DNA from: Litorimonas sp046250185
Lineage (GTDB): Bacteria; Pseudomonadota; Alphaproteobacteria; Caulobacterales; Maricaulaceae
Strand: one strand, 5' to 3'
Assembly (NCBI RefSeq): GCF_046250185.1
Contig: NZ_CP176469.1
DNA length: 64,000 nucleotides
The notes beneath the pieces were generated by a model. It ran no database searches and was not told the DNA's origin. It was given only the letters and a program-made list of their open reading frames with translations. Both the position numbers and the translations under genes were made by a program. Below, in pieces: positions 51,099-60,387 of this stretch. The first letter of the stretch is position 1. The number at the start of each line of letters is the position of its first letter.

Positions 51099-53919
51099 GG
51101 AGGCGGCCTCCTTCAGGATCAAAGAAGTGCGGACTGACAACTGTGACTTTGACATCGTGGCCCCGCAGCATATCTTTGGCGTGCAGCGTATCGCCCATAC
51201 GGGCTTTGCCATTCTTCAAAAACCCTAGTCCAATGTAGCGTTCCAACATGGGCGACCAAGCCACAGAACTCATATACCCTTGGTCATTATCGGGCGTGGC
51301 GACTTCGCCTGAATTGACAAAATGGGCTCCGTTATGAAGCGCCTCTGCTGCGTCTTCCGCCACAAATCCAACCATGTGATAGACATCATCCCCAAGCAGC
51401 CCAGTGCGTTGTGATAAGACCTTGCCAATGCAATCTTTCTTCTTGGCCACAAATCCGCCGAGCCCCAAATTGAGCGCCGTTGTTGTACCGTTTAATTCGT
51501 TACCCGCCGCATGACCTTTCTCAATCCGCATCACGCCGAGGGCTTCGGTGCCGTACATGATAGCCTCAAACTCTTCGCCTTGAGCCATCAACTCACGGAT
51601 GAGTGCATCGCCGTAGCGGGCAGGGACTGAGATTTCGTAAGCCAATTCACCTGAGAAGGAGAGGCGGAAAAGCCGCGCCCGTGTCCCGCCGCAGACAGTA
51701 ACTTCACCGCAGGCCATATAAGGGAAAGCATCATTGGAAATGTCAAACTTGGGATCGACAATTTTTTGCAATAGCTTCCGCGCATTTGGCCCCGCGACAG
51801 AAAATTGCGCCCATTGATCTGTCGTCGAAATTAAATGCACATCCAGATCAGGTGTCAGGCATTGACGCACAAATTCCAGATGACGAAAGACGGGCCCGGC
51901 TTTCGCTGTCGTTGTCGTCATCACGTAATGCGTGTCAGAGAAACGCGCGGTCGTTCCGTCATCCATCGCAATACCGTCTTCGCGCAACATCAAACCGTAA
52001 CGGCATTTACCTACGGCCAGCGTGCTAAATGTATTGGCGTAAACTTTGTTGAGAAATTCGCCCGCATCGCGCCCTTGAACATCGATCTTACCCAAGGTGG
52101 TCACATCGCAAATCCCAACAGAACTTCGCGTCATCAAGACTTCGCGGTCCACACTATCCCGCCAACCTTGCTCACCTTTGCGAGCGAACCATTGCGCGCG
52201 TTTCCAGTAGCCTGTGTCGACAAAAGTTGCGCCATTTTCTGTTGCATATTGATGGCTAGGCGTGAGGCGTGTGGGTTTAAAATGCTGTCCGCGATGCGCC
52301 CCTGCAAACGCCCCGATCGGAATAGGCGTATAAGGCGGGCGGAAAATAGTCGTGCCTGTCTGCGGAATTGTCTGGTGCGTTGCTTCGGCTAAGACAGCAA
52401 GGCCGACGACATTAGATGTTTTCCCTTGGTCCGTCGCCATGCCCAAAGTCGTGTAGCGTTTGACATGTTCAACGGAACTAAACCCTTCCTGATGGGCGAG
52501 CGTGATGTCCTTGGCTGTAACGTCATTTTGGAAATCCACCCAGGCGCGGTTCTTCCCTTTGACATGATAAAAAGGCTTGATCGTGAAGGGTGCATCTTCA
52601 GTAGCAGGCACAGTATCGCAGCTGATGTCTAGCGTCTGGCACGCGGCTTGCGCGTCAGTGAACGCGCCGTGTGTAGAGAAACTTCCATTCGCCGCGCCGA
52701 TCACAGTCATATCACTTGGGAGATTTTGGGCGTCAGGCACAAAGCAAGCAAGCGCTTCATTCCATCTGGGCCGGCCGCGCTTATGACAGGTCAGATGCAC
52801 ATTCGGATTCCAACCACCCGATAGGCCAAGATGATGAATATGATGTGTTTCACCTGTATTTAATTTGATGGATTTCAGGCCATGCCGCCCCTTCGTATCC
52901 ACGACCCACTGACCTTTACGTATATCGATCTGGTAAGTGTTATGTGTCGTGAACGCCTCGTCGTGATTGGCCAGAATCGCTGCAGTGTCGAAATTAATGC
53001 CGAACCGATTTTGATAGGTCCGCAGAGCGCTCGCGAGCATGATGCCCGGACGGTCATTATTAGCGAACGCTATTGGCCGCTCTGTGGCGCCTGCGGCGAG
53101 GATAGAGTGCGCGGCGTAAATGCGCCAAAGGATTTGACGCGGCGACTTTGTGCCAATCTCATCCGTTTTAGTCTCTAACCCACCGTAAATTCCGTGATCA
53201 TACATACCGTAAATCGTGGTGCGGGGGAGGAGGCGAACATTTGGCAGCGTGCGCAATTCTGCGAGCGTTGTCTCCAACCACTCCAATCCAGATGCGCTGT
53301 TAATCTCGTTCTTGTCAGACAGCAACCGCCCGCCCATGCGAAAATCTTCGTCTGCAAGAATAACACGCTTGCCCGCGCGCCCAGCGTTCAGCGCGGCAAA
53401 TAATCCTGCTGGCCCTGCGCCGATAATGAGAATGTCACTGTGCAAAAAACCCTTGTCATAGCGATCAGGGTCATGCGTGTGTGATAACGACCCTAGACCC
53501 GCCGCACGACGAATAATGGGTTCATATAACTTTTCCCAAAACGCTTTGGGCCACATGAATGTCTTGTAGTAAAACCCTGCTGCCAAAAAGGGGGAAAGCA
53601 GATCATTGATAGCAAGGAAATCACGATTAACGCTGCCCATATAATTCTGCGAACGGGCGTCTAGGCCTTCAAAGAGTTTAATTGTGGTCGCACGACGATT
53701 AGGTTCGACCGCACCGCCGCCGTGAATCTCGACTAGCGCATTGGGTTCCTCTGATCCTGCACCAAAAATACCGCGTGGGCGGTGATATTTGAAACTCCGT
53801 GCGACAACACGCACTTTATTGCGCAGTAAGGCAGAGGCCAGCGTGTCGCCTTCAAAGCCTTGATAGGCTTTGCCGTCAAAGGTGAAATTAATTGATTGGG
53901 TTGTGTCAATCAGGCTCAT
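51091..53919 (-). CDS. divergent sarcosine oxidase alpha subunit (soxA2)
   Basis: A 942-residue paralogue of the alpha subunit at 19467-22427. It has the ferredoxin-like N-terminus (INFTFDGKAYQGFEGDTLAS), SFKYHRPRGIFGAGSEEPNA, the first nucleotide-binding loop ILIIGAGPAGLFAALNAG, VKRYTTLGMATDQGKTSN and the folate domain (GELAYEISVPARYG). Between DRPGIMLASALRTYQNRFG and LGLSGGWNPNVH it is about 34 residues shorter than the other copy, having lost the second half of the NAD-binding subdomain. The frame is intact, so this is a divergence rather than a frameshift. Overlaps soxD2 (ATGA). Substrate may differ from sarcosine. Confidence 0.88.
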   Translation of the reverse strand: MSLIDTTQSINFTFDGKAYQGFEGDTLASALLRNKVRVVARSFKYHRPRGIFGAGSEEPNALVEIHGGGAVEPNRRATTIKLFEGLDARSQNYMGSVNRDFLAINDLLSPFLAAGFYYKTFMWPKAFWEKLYEPIIRRAAGLGSLSHTHDPDRYDKGFLHSDILIIGAGPAGLFAALNAGRAGKRVILADEDFRMGGRLLSDKNEINSASGLEWLETTLAELRTLPNVRLLPRTTIYGMYDHGIYGGLETKTDEIGTKSPRQILWRIYAAHSILAAGATERPIAFANNDRPGIMLASALRTYQNRFGINFDTAAILANHDEAFTTHNTYQIDIRKGQWVVDTKGRHGLKSIKLNTGETHHIHHLGLSGGWNPNVHLTCHKRGRPRWNEALACFVPDAQNLPSDMTVIGAANGSFSTHGAFTDAQAACQTLDISCDTVPATEDAPFTIKPFYHVKGKNRAWVDFQNDVTAKDITLAHQEGFSSVEHVKRYTTLGMATDQGKTSNVVGLAVLAEATHQTIPQTGTTIFRPPYTPIPIGAFAGAHRGQHFKPTRLTPSHQYATENGATFVDTGYWKRAQWFARKGEQGWRDSVDREVLMTRSSVGICDVTTLGKIDVQGRDAGEFLNKVYANTFSTLAVGKCRYGLMLREDGIAMDDGTTARFSDTHYVMTTTTAKAGPVFRHLEFVRQCLTPDLDVHLISTTDQWAQFSVAGPNARKLLQKIVDPKFDISNDAFPYMACGEVTVCGGTRARLFRLSFSGELAYEISVPARYGDALIRELMAQGEEFEAIMYGTEALGVMRIEKGHAAGNELNGTTTALNLGLGGFVAKKKDCIGKVLSQRTGLLGDDVYHMVGFVAEDAAEALHNGAHFVNSGEVATPDNDQGYMSSVAWSPMLERYIGLGFLKNGKARMGDTLHAKDMLRGHDVKVTVVSPHFFDPEGGRLRV

Positions 53920-54194
53920 ATCTTGGCCCTTGCAACATCGCGGGCCAGCTCGACCTTCGTAATTTCATGCGTCGATATATTGCGCGTGACGACAAGCCAA
54001 CTGCGATCACCTTGCTCATGAAACCACAGCTCTCGCAGGTCGCCAGACGTGTTCTCACGCAGATATTGATAGCGGTAGAAGTCATCCGCTGCTGTCTCTG
54101 ATTTCGGGTTGGGTCGATCGAGCAAAGCCGCATCGCCGAGATAAACAAATTCAGAGGCGTCACGCGGGCCGAGGAGAGGGTGGTTGATAATCAT
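53916..54194 (-). CDS. divergent sarcosine oxidase delta subunit without zinc ligands (soxD2)
   Basis: A 92-residue protein starting at ATG 54194 in ATGA overlap with soxB2. It has the delta-subunit pattern (GPRDASEFVYLGDA; YRYQYLRENTSGDLRELWFH), but the zinc ligands are replaced: the CPxC motif reads NHPLLG and the HxxxC motif reads HEQGD. The gene is otherwise intact. This marks a distinct subclass of delta subunit. Confidence 0.85.
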   Translation of the reverse strand: MIINHPLLGPRDASEFVYLGDAALLDRPNPKSETAADDFYRYQYLRENTSGDLRELWFHEQGDRSWLVVTRNISTHEITKVELARDVARAKI

Positions 54195-55444
54195 CAGTGC
54201 AGATTGGGCTGCGCGCCCTGTCCTTTTTCGTCGATCATCAAGCCGCGCGCAAAGCGGTCCAGACGGTAATGCTTGGCCGTATCGTGCGGCGTGTCCGTCG
54301 CCAGTAAATGCGCGAAGCAATATCCGCTGGCGGGGGTCGCTTTAAACCCGCCATAGCACCAACCGCCATTGAAATAGAGCCCATCAATATGCGTGCGGTC
54401 AATGATCGGGCTACCGTCCATCGACATGTCCATAATCCCGCCCCACATGCGCAGCATACGGGCTTTGCCAATCATCGGCATCAAGCTCATCCCGCCTTCG
54501 CAAACGTCTTCGACCACGGGTAAATTCCCGCGCTGTGCATAGCTGTTATAGCCGTCAATATCGCCGCCAAAAACCAACCCACCTTTGTCCGATTGACTGA
54601 CGTAAAAATGCCCGGCGCCATAGGTCAACACGCCGGGAATGATGGGCTTTAGTCCCTCGGATACAAAGGCCTGCAGGACGTGGCTTTCCATGGGCAAGCG
54701 CATATTCGCCATTGCCATCACGCGAGAGCTATTGCCGGCAACGGCCACGCCGACTTTGCCTGCGCCAATTTTGCCGCGTGTTGTTTGCACGCCAACGCAT
54801 CGCCCATCGACGATGTCAAAGCCTGTCACTTCGCAGTTTTCAATCACGTCAACGCCGCGCTTATCTGCTGCATGGGCATAGCCCCACGCGACAGCGTCGT
54901 GGCGTACCGTCCCGCCGCGCGGCTGCCACAGCGCACCTTGGATGGGGAAGCGGGCATTATCGTAATTAAGAAAGGGATAGGTTTTCCGCACCCCGTCTTG
55001 ATCCAGCAGCACAGCATCCGCGCCGTGCATAATCATTGCATTGCCGCGCCGCACATAGGCGTCGCGCTGCGCGTCACTATGGTAGAGGTTCATGACGCCG
55101 CGTTGACTGACCATCGCATTGTAATTCACGTCCTGCTCCAGCCCCTCCCAAAGCTTGAGTGAGAATTCGTAAAAGGCTTCATTTTCGTGCAGGCCGTAAT
55201 TAGAGCGAATGATCGTTGTATTGCGCCCAACATTGCCGCCGCCAACCCAGCCTTTTTCCAGCACGGCAATGCTCTTTTGCTCAAATTGGCTCGCCAGATA
55301 ATGCGCAGTTGCGAGACCATGCCCGCCGCCGCCAATAATAATTATATCGTAGTGCGGCTTTGGCTCTGGCTTCCGCCATACGGGTTTCCAGCCTTTATGG
55401 CCCGTGATCGCCTCTTTAAAAATGCGGAGCGCAGAATAACTCAT
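54194..55444 (-). CDS. divergent sarcosine oxidase beta subunit (soxB2)
   Basis: A 416-residue paralogue of soxB. FAD loop IIIIGGGGHGLATAHYLA, GGGNVGRNTTIIRSNYG, and the FMN-linking His in GGTVRHDAVAWGYAHAA are retained, so the catalytic flavins should be present. The C-terminal GGWCYGGFKATPASG matches GWGTGGFKATPG of the first copy. First gene of a B-D-A-G operon running leftward. Catalytic competence is therefore likely, with sarcosine or another N-methyl amino acid as substrate. Confidence 0.9.
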   Translation of the reverse strand: MSYSALRIFKEAITGHKGWKPVWRKPEPKPHYDIIIIGGGGHGLATAHYLASQFEQKSIAVLEKGWVGGGNVGRNTTIIRSNYGLHENEAFYEFSLKLWEGLEQDVNYNAMVSQRGVMNLYHSDAQRDAYVRRGNAMIMHGADAVLLDQDGVRKTYPFLNYDNARFPIQGALWQPRGGTVRHDAVAWGYAHAADKRGVDVIENCEVTGFDIVDGRCVGVQTTRGKIGAGKVGVAVAGNSSRVMAMANMRLPMESHVLQAFVSEGLKPIIPGVLTYGAGHFYVSQSDKGGLVFGGDIDGYNSYAQRGNLPVVEDVCEGGMSLMPMIGKARMLRMWGGIMDMSMDGSPIIDRTHIDGLYFNGGWCYGGFKATPASGYCFAHLLATDTPHDTAKHYRLDRFARGLMIDEKGQGAQPNLH

Positions 55445-55445
55445 A

Positions 55446-55459
55446 CGCTAGCCCTAGCG
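55446..55459. promoter_or_regulatory. palindrome over the soxB2 ribosome-binding site
   Basis: CGCTAG CC CTAGCG is a perfect 6+6 inverted repeat immediately upstream of the soxB2 start (ATG 55444). The minus-strand AGGG ribosome-binding site is inside it. It could be an operator or simply chance symmetry. Confidence 0.3.
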
Positions 55460-55517
55460 CATTTTCGCCCGCCGACAATCCGCATAAGCGCGATTAAAGT
55501 GCCATGATAAGCGTAGG

Positions 55518-55910
55518 CTATGATGTGGGGTCTTTAATCTTCGCGACATTGGCTTCCCAATGCTGCCCGTCAAAGTGAACTGTGTCAGTAATCGTGATTG
55601 TTCCTGACGTGACGCAGCGCAGATTAATACTGTAATGATCAGGGTGAGAGCGCGGGATGTAGAGCGGCTTAATCCCGCACGTCTTACAAAATAAATGCTG
55701 CGCTTGATGGGAGCCAAAGGTGTAGAGGGTAAGATTGTCTTGCCCTGAAATTTGCACGTCTTTCTGCAAAATATTGACATGCTGATACCCCGCCATCTCG
55801 CAGATGGAGCAATTACATAGCAGGAGTGTCTGCGCAGACGGAGCCTGAAAGTGAAAACTCACAGCGCCGCAATGACAGCCGCCAGAATGTTTGTCGTGAT
55901 CTTGCGTCAT
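55518..55910 (-). CDS. second GFA family zinc protein
   Basis: A 130-residue GFA/CENP-V protein: GGCHCGAVSFHFQ, LLCNCSICEMAGYQH and LFCKTCGIKPLYIPR supply the zinc ligands. It lies 73 bases upstream of soxB2 in the same direction and may share its transcript. The repeat association of GFA genes with demethylation genes in this window argues for a formaldehyde- or C1-related role. Confidence 0.88.
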   Translation of the reverse strand: MTQDHDKHSGGCHCGAVSFHFQAPSAQTLLLCNCSICEMAGYQHVNILQKDVQISGQDNLTLYTFGSHQAQHLFCKTCGIKPLYIPRSHPDHYSINLRCVTSGTITITDTVHFDGQHWEANVAKIKDPTS

Positions 55911-55986
55911 AACTTACCCTAATGTGCTTTACATAAGACATCTTGCCCGCCAAAACAGAGATTAAATCTTTAGAGAAACACGCGTT

Positions 55987-57294
55987 ATGAGCAAGTCCTC
56001 CTATTTAAAACCTGCCACGATTGCGCTGCATACAGGCTACACACCCGAATCGGATCACGGCTCTCGCGCAGTCCCCATCTACCAAACAACCAGCTACGCC
56101 TTTGACAGCGTGCAGGGCGCGTCGAGCCTATTTAATGTCGAGCAAGGCGGACATATTTACTCGCGCATTTCAAACCCCACGGTCGCCGTGCTAGAGCAAC
56201 GCTTGGCCGCACTCGAAGGCGGGGCGGGGGCGATTTGCACGGCCTCTGGCATGTCCGCATTATTTGCGACATTCATAACGCTGTGTTCTGCTGGGGATCA
56301 CATCGTCAGTTCAGAACAGATTTACGGCTCGACCGCAACGACGTTGCGCTACACGCTTAAACGTCTCGGTATTACGTGTGACTTCGTGCCGATCAATGAT
56401 GCCGATGCTCTGAAAGCTGCCATCCAACCGAACACCAAACTTGTCTTCTGCGAGTCGATTTCTAACCCTGGGATGGAAGTCTCTAACCTGCCACAAATTG
56501 GAAAAATAGCGAATGAGGCGGGTGTGCCAGTCGTCGTCGATGCGACCTTCGCCACGCCGTCCCTTAACCGTCCGCTAGAACATGGCGCGAATATTGTTGT
56601 TCACTCTGTAACCAAATGGATTGGCGGCCACGGCGCAGCGATTGGTGGAGCTATCATTGATGGCGGTAATTTTAATTGGGGCGTCAAAACCGAAGACGGT
56701 TCGCCGCGCCATCCCAATCTGACCGAACCCTATGCGCCGTTTCACGGGATGAAGTTCTGGGAAGAATTTGGCCCAACAGCTTTCGTGATGAAAATTCGGT
56801 CCGAAGCCATGCGCGACCTTGGCGCGGCCATGTCGCCCCATAATGCGTTCTTGATCCTTCAGGGCGTCGAGACGTTAGAGCTGCGCATGAAACAACATGC
56901 TGCGAACACGGCCGCCCTGCGTGACTGGCTAATAGAACAAGACGGTGTGAGTTGGGTGCGCCATCCCGAAATGCGCGATGACCCCCATATCAAAGAAATG
57001 TTCCCCAAAGGCGCAGGATCAATGCTCTGCTTCGGCGTGGTTGGCGGGCGAGAGGGCGGCGCAGCCTTTATAAATGCCGTGACGCTAGCCAGCCATTTGG
57101 CGAATGTTGGCGACAGCCGCACGCTCGTCCTCCACCCTGGCAGCACAACCCATTCGCGCCTGACCAAAGACGCGATGGAGGCGGCTGGCATTTCTGAGGA
57201 CTTAATCCGTGTGTCTGTCGGTCTTGAGGATATTAAAGACATCCAAGCGGATTTCGCCAAAGGGATTAAAGCTGCAAAACGGGTAGCCACTTAA
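55987..57294 (+). CDS. metY: O-acetylhomoserine (thiol)-lyase
   Basis: A 435-residue PLP enzyme of the Cys/Met metabolism family: PIYQTTSYAFDS, YSRISNPTVAVLEQRLAALE, and the PLP-binding Lys210 in HSVTKWIGGHGAAIGG. The long insertion around VKTEDGSPRHPNLTEPYAPF is typical of MetY. It makes homocysteine from O-acetylhomoserine and sulfide, and can take methanethiol to give methionine. The latter activity would fit DMSP degradation nearby. Stop overlaps the next start (TAATG). Confidence 0.93.
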   Translation: MSKSSYLKPATIALHTGYTPESDHGSRAVPIYQTTSYAFDSVQGASSLFNVEQGGHIYSRISNPTVAVLEQRLAALEGGAGAICTASGMSALFATFITLCSAGDHIVSSEQIYGSTATTLRYTLKRLGITCDFVPINDADALKAAIQPNTKLVFCESISNPGMEVSNLPQIGKIANEAGVPVVVDATFATPSLNRPLEHGANIVVHSVTKWIGGHGAAIGGAIIDGGNFNWGVKTEDGSPRHPNLTEPYAPFHGMKFWEEFGPTAFVMKIRSEAMRDLGAAMSPHNAFLILQGVETLELRMKQHAANTAALRDWLIEQDGVSWVRHPEMRDDPHIKEMFPKGAGSMLCFGVVGGREGGAAFINAVTLASHLANVGDSRTLVLHPGSTTHSRLTKDAMEAAGISEDLIRVSVGLEDIKDIQADFAKGIKAAKRVAT

Positions 57295-58100
57295 TGGAAC
57301 TTATCATTCAAAACGCTCCCGTCTATGTCGCGACAGGCGGCAAAGACTTCGATCCGAATTTACCCACGGTTTTGTTTCTCCACGGCAGTGGCGGCGATCA
57401 CCGCACTTGGGCGCTGCAAACGCGTTGGTTTGCCTATCACGGCTATTCTGTCCTCGCGCCAGACTTGCCGGGCCACAGCTTATCTGGCGGCGAAGCCTTC
57501 ACATCGATCGAAGAAAGCGGGCCATGGGTATCAGACTTTCTTGACGCCGCAGGTGTAACGTCCGCGCACATTGTCGGCCACAGCCAAGGCTTTCTCAGCG
57601 GGTTGGAGCTTTATAAAACCGCGCCGCAAAAATGCCGCTCTATGTGTGCGGTGGCGACCGCTGCCGCCATTCCCGTCAATCAAGCGCTGATCGATACGGC
57701 GAAGAACAGCTCTGACAAAGCTGCGCAAATGATGTGTAATTGGGGCTTCGGCCCGAGGGCGCATATGGGCGCCAGTTCAGTCCCAGGCATGCAGCCCATT
57801 GCGATCTCCCGTGCCATCATGAGCCGCAATCCGCTGGCCGCCGACCTTCAAGCCTGCGCAGATTATACGGGAGGGGACGCGGTTGCGAAATTAATTAAAT
57901 GTCCCGTTCATACTATCCTCGCGACAGATGATAAAATGACGCCCCTGAAAGCTGGGAAAGCTTTGGCGCAAGAGGTCGGCGCCGCGCCAACAATCATTCA
58001 GGGTGCAGGCCATATGCTCCCTCTCGAAGCCCCAAAAGAAACCCTCATCGCACTTCGCGCCTTTATCGAAACCGTTGAAAATCAAAGAGCTGCCGCATGA
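57294..58100 (+). CDS. alpha/beta hydrolase
   Basis: A 268-residue hydrolase with the oxyanion strand VLFLHGSGGDHRTW, nucleophile Ser in AHIVGHSQGFLSG (about residue 95), acid in ILATDDKMTPLKAG and His in GAGHMLPLEAP. The substrate is unknown. Coupled to metY upstream and overlapping the FadB-like gene by 4 bases, so these three genes and the ligase are one operon. Confidence 0.87.
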   Translation: MELIIQNAPVYVATGGKDFDPNLPTVLFLHGSGGDHRTWALQTRWFAYHGYSVLAPDLPGHSLSGGEAFTSIEESGPWVSDFLDAAGVTSAHIVGHSQGFLSGLELYKTAPQKCRSMCAVATAAAIPVNQALIDTAKNSSDKAAQMMCNWGFGPRAHMGASSVPGMQPIAISRAIMSRNPLAADLQACADYTGGDAVAKLIKCPVHTILATDDKMTPLKAGKALAQEVGAAPTIIQGAGHMLPLEAPKETLIALRAFIETVENQRAAA

Positions 58101-60385
58101 AAATTAAAAAAGTTGCAGTCATTGGGGCCGGCACGATGGGCGCCGGCATTGCGGGACAAGCAGCCAATGCGGGGTGCGAGGTCTTGCTCCTTGATTTGCC
58201 AAGCAAAGGCGCGGACGTGAACGCGCTCGCACAAAAGGGGCTGGACCGCATTTCTAATCCCGCCAACCCGGGCATTCTCAGCCCCGAAGTTGCAAAACGG
58301 ATCACTGTCGGCAACACGCATGATGATTTCGCAAAGCTCGCGGAATATGACTGGGTTGCAGAGGCTATTTTAGAACGGCTTGACCTCAAGAAAGACCTCT
58401 ATAAAAAATTAGATGAAGTCTGCAGAGATGACGCGATCATCTCGTCCAACACTTCAACAATTCCAATTAAATTTCTGGTCGAAGATATGCCGCTCGCGTT
58501 TCGCAAACGCTTTGCAATCACGCATTTCTTCAATCCCGTCCGCTTTATGCCCTTGCTGGAGCTTGTCGCGGGCGAAGACACAGATGCGGCCGTGATGGAC
58601 GTGTTGCACGCGTTCTGTGATGCAGAATTGGGCAAGGGCGTCATCCGTTGCGCCGATACGCCAGGGTTCTTGGGCAATAGAGTCGGGTGCTACGCCATCC
58701 AAGCGGCGCTCCACACGGCCAATGATATGGGCCTCTCGCCCCAAGAAGCAGACGCCATTTTTGGACGTCCCATGGGGATTCCCAAGACGGGTGTCTTTGG
58801 TCTTTATGATTTAATTGGCATTGACTTAATGAGCGATGTCGCGAGCAGTCTTGTCTCTATTCTACCAAAAGGTGACGCGTTTCACGATGTCGGGACGAAG
58901 CTCCCGCTGATGGAACGGATGATCGCGGATGGGCAGCGGGGGCGAAAAACGGGTGCAGGGTTTTACCGCCTGAATGACGGCGCTAAGGAGGTCATTGACC
59001 TGAATACGGGTGAGTATGCCCCTGTCGAAACCCTCTCGATTCCGATTGCATTACAGGCTGAAAAAGACGGCGTCATACATGTTCTGAAAGACCGCTCAAA
59101 ATACGGTGATTATGCATGGGCGGTGATGTCAAATGTTTTATCCTACGCCGCCTCGCTCGTCCCTGAAGTCGGTGATGACGGACTTGGGATCGATGACGCG
59201 ATGAAGATGGGGTATAATTGGATCAAAGGTCCATTTGAATTGATTGATGAGATTGGCGTAGATTATTTAATTCATCGTCTGGAGTCGGAGCAACGCTCGG
59301 TCCCCGCCTATCTGCGTCAAGCGCAAGGGTCTTCATTCTATAACGGTTTAAAAATCCGCCAATTCGGAGGAGGTTGGTCGCCCATCATTCGGCCAGACGG
59401 TGCAATGCGGTTTAATGATCGCCGCAAAGAATTAACACCCCAGGCCGAAAATGAGGATGCCAGCTGGTACAATTTAGACGATGTTGCCATTGTTGAATTT
59501 CATTCCAAAGCCAATGCGCTCGGGGCTGGGTCTATGCAAATTCTCGCAGACGCTATCGCGGCTGTTCCCGTGCAAAACCTGCGCGGCTTGATCGTCCATA
59601 ATGATGCGCAGCATTTCTCCTGCGGCGTAAACCTCAACGCAGTACGCGCTTTTTTCGAAGCGGAGGATTGGGGCGGGCTAGATAAGTTTTTAGACCATTT
59701 CCAACAAACAGTGCATGGCATGGCTGTTGCAGATTTTCCTGTTGTCGTCGCCCCTGTCGGCCTATCGCTGGGCGGGGGCTTTGAAGTTGTTTTGCACGCC
59801 AAAGAAGTCATCTGCCACGCAAATTCCAATATGGGTTTGGTCGAAAGCGGCGTCGGCGTTATCCCTGCAGGGGGCGGGTGCAAAGAAACGCTCTATCGCT
59901 GGATTGCGAAAAAAGACGGCGATGTCGAGGCCGCCGCATGGGAAGCTTTTTATGCGCTGGGCTTTGGCAAAACGGCCAGTTCTCCTATCCTTGCGAGAGA
60001 GCTGGCAATGCTGCGCGACAATGACCGTTTCGTGAATAATCGCGACCGACTTGTGGCCGAAAGCTTGGCTGCGATTGAGAGCGGGGCGGGGCAGATGCCT
60101 CTTCGACGTGACCCAACCGCGATGGTTGGGAAGCCAGTCTTTGAGCAGATGGTTGCGTGGGCCGAAGATATGGCGGCGAAGGGTAAGCTGTTCCCTCACG
60201 ATGTGTATGTCTCAACCCGCATCGCAGAAATTTTAACGGGCGGGGACATTGCACCAGGTACAGTCTGGACGGAACAAGACCTGTATGATGCAGAGCGCCG
60301 CGCGTTTCTGATGCTCGCAAAAACGCCAGAGACGCAGGCGCGTATCCGGACATTGCTTGATGATGGAAAGGCCGTTCGGAATTAA
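58097..60385 (+). CDS. 3-hydroxyacyl-CoA dehydrogenase / enoyl-CoA hydratase fusion
   Basis: A 762-residue bifunctional protein. The N-terminal NAD-binding dehydrogenase domain comes first (VAVIGAGTMGAGIAGQAANA, SSNTSTIPI, FAITHFFNPVRFMPLLELV), and the crotonase domain is at the C-terminus (ALGAGSMQILADA; GLSLGGGFEVVLHAKEVICH; GLVESGVGVIPAGGG). This order is the reverse of E. coli FadB and is known in several bacteria. It performs the hydration and oxidation steps of beta-oxidation-type pathways. The operon with an acyl-CoA ligase suggests breakdown of a short or medium acyl substrate. Confidence 0.92.
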   Translation: MKIKKVAVIGAGTMGAGIAGQAANAGCEVLLLDLPSKGADVNALAQKGLDRISNPANPGILSPEVAKRITVGNTHDDFAKLAEYDWVAEAILERLDLKKDLYKKLDEVCRDDAIISSNTSTIPIKFLVEDMPLAFRKRFAITHFFNPVRFMPLLELVAGEDTDAAVMDVLHAFCDAELGKGVIRCADTPGFLGNRVGCYAIQAALHTANDMGLSPQEADAIFGRPMGIPKTGVFGLYDLIGIDLMSDVASSLVSILPKGDAFHDVGTKLPLMERMIADGQRGRKTGAGFYRLNDGAKEVIDLNTGEYAPVETLSIPIALQAEKDGVIHVLKDRSKYGDYAWAVMSNVLSYAASLVPEVGDDGLGIDDAMKMGYNWIKGPFELIDEIGVDYLIHRLESEQRSVPAYLRQAQGSSFYNGLKIRQFGGGWSPIIRPDGAMRFNDRRKELTPQAENEDASWYNLDDVAIVEFHSKANALGAGSMQILADAIAAVPVQNLRGLIVHNDAQHFSCGVNLNAVRAFFEAEDWGGLDKFLDHFQQTVHGMAVADFPVVVAPVGLSLGGGFEVVLHAKEVICHANSNMGLVESGVGVIPAGGGCKETLYRWIAKKDGDVEAAAWEAFYALGFGKTASSPILARELAMLRDNDRFVNNRDRLVAESLAAIESGAGQMPLRRDPTAMVGKPVFEQMVAWAEDMAAKGKLFPHDVYVSTRIAEILTGGDIAPGTVWTEQDLYDAERRAFLMLAKTPETQARIRTLLDDGKAVRN

Positions 60386-60387
60386 TT

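Noticed and set aside
51091..53919. Frameshift or pseudogene in the second sarcosine oxidase alpha gene
   Set aside because: The reading frame is continuous and both sides of the missing segment align well, so it is a clean in-frame difference.
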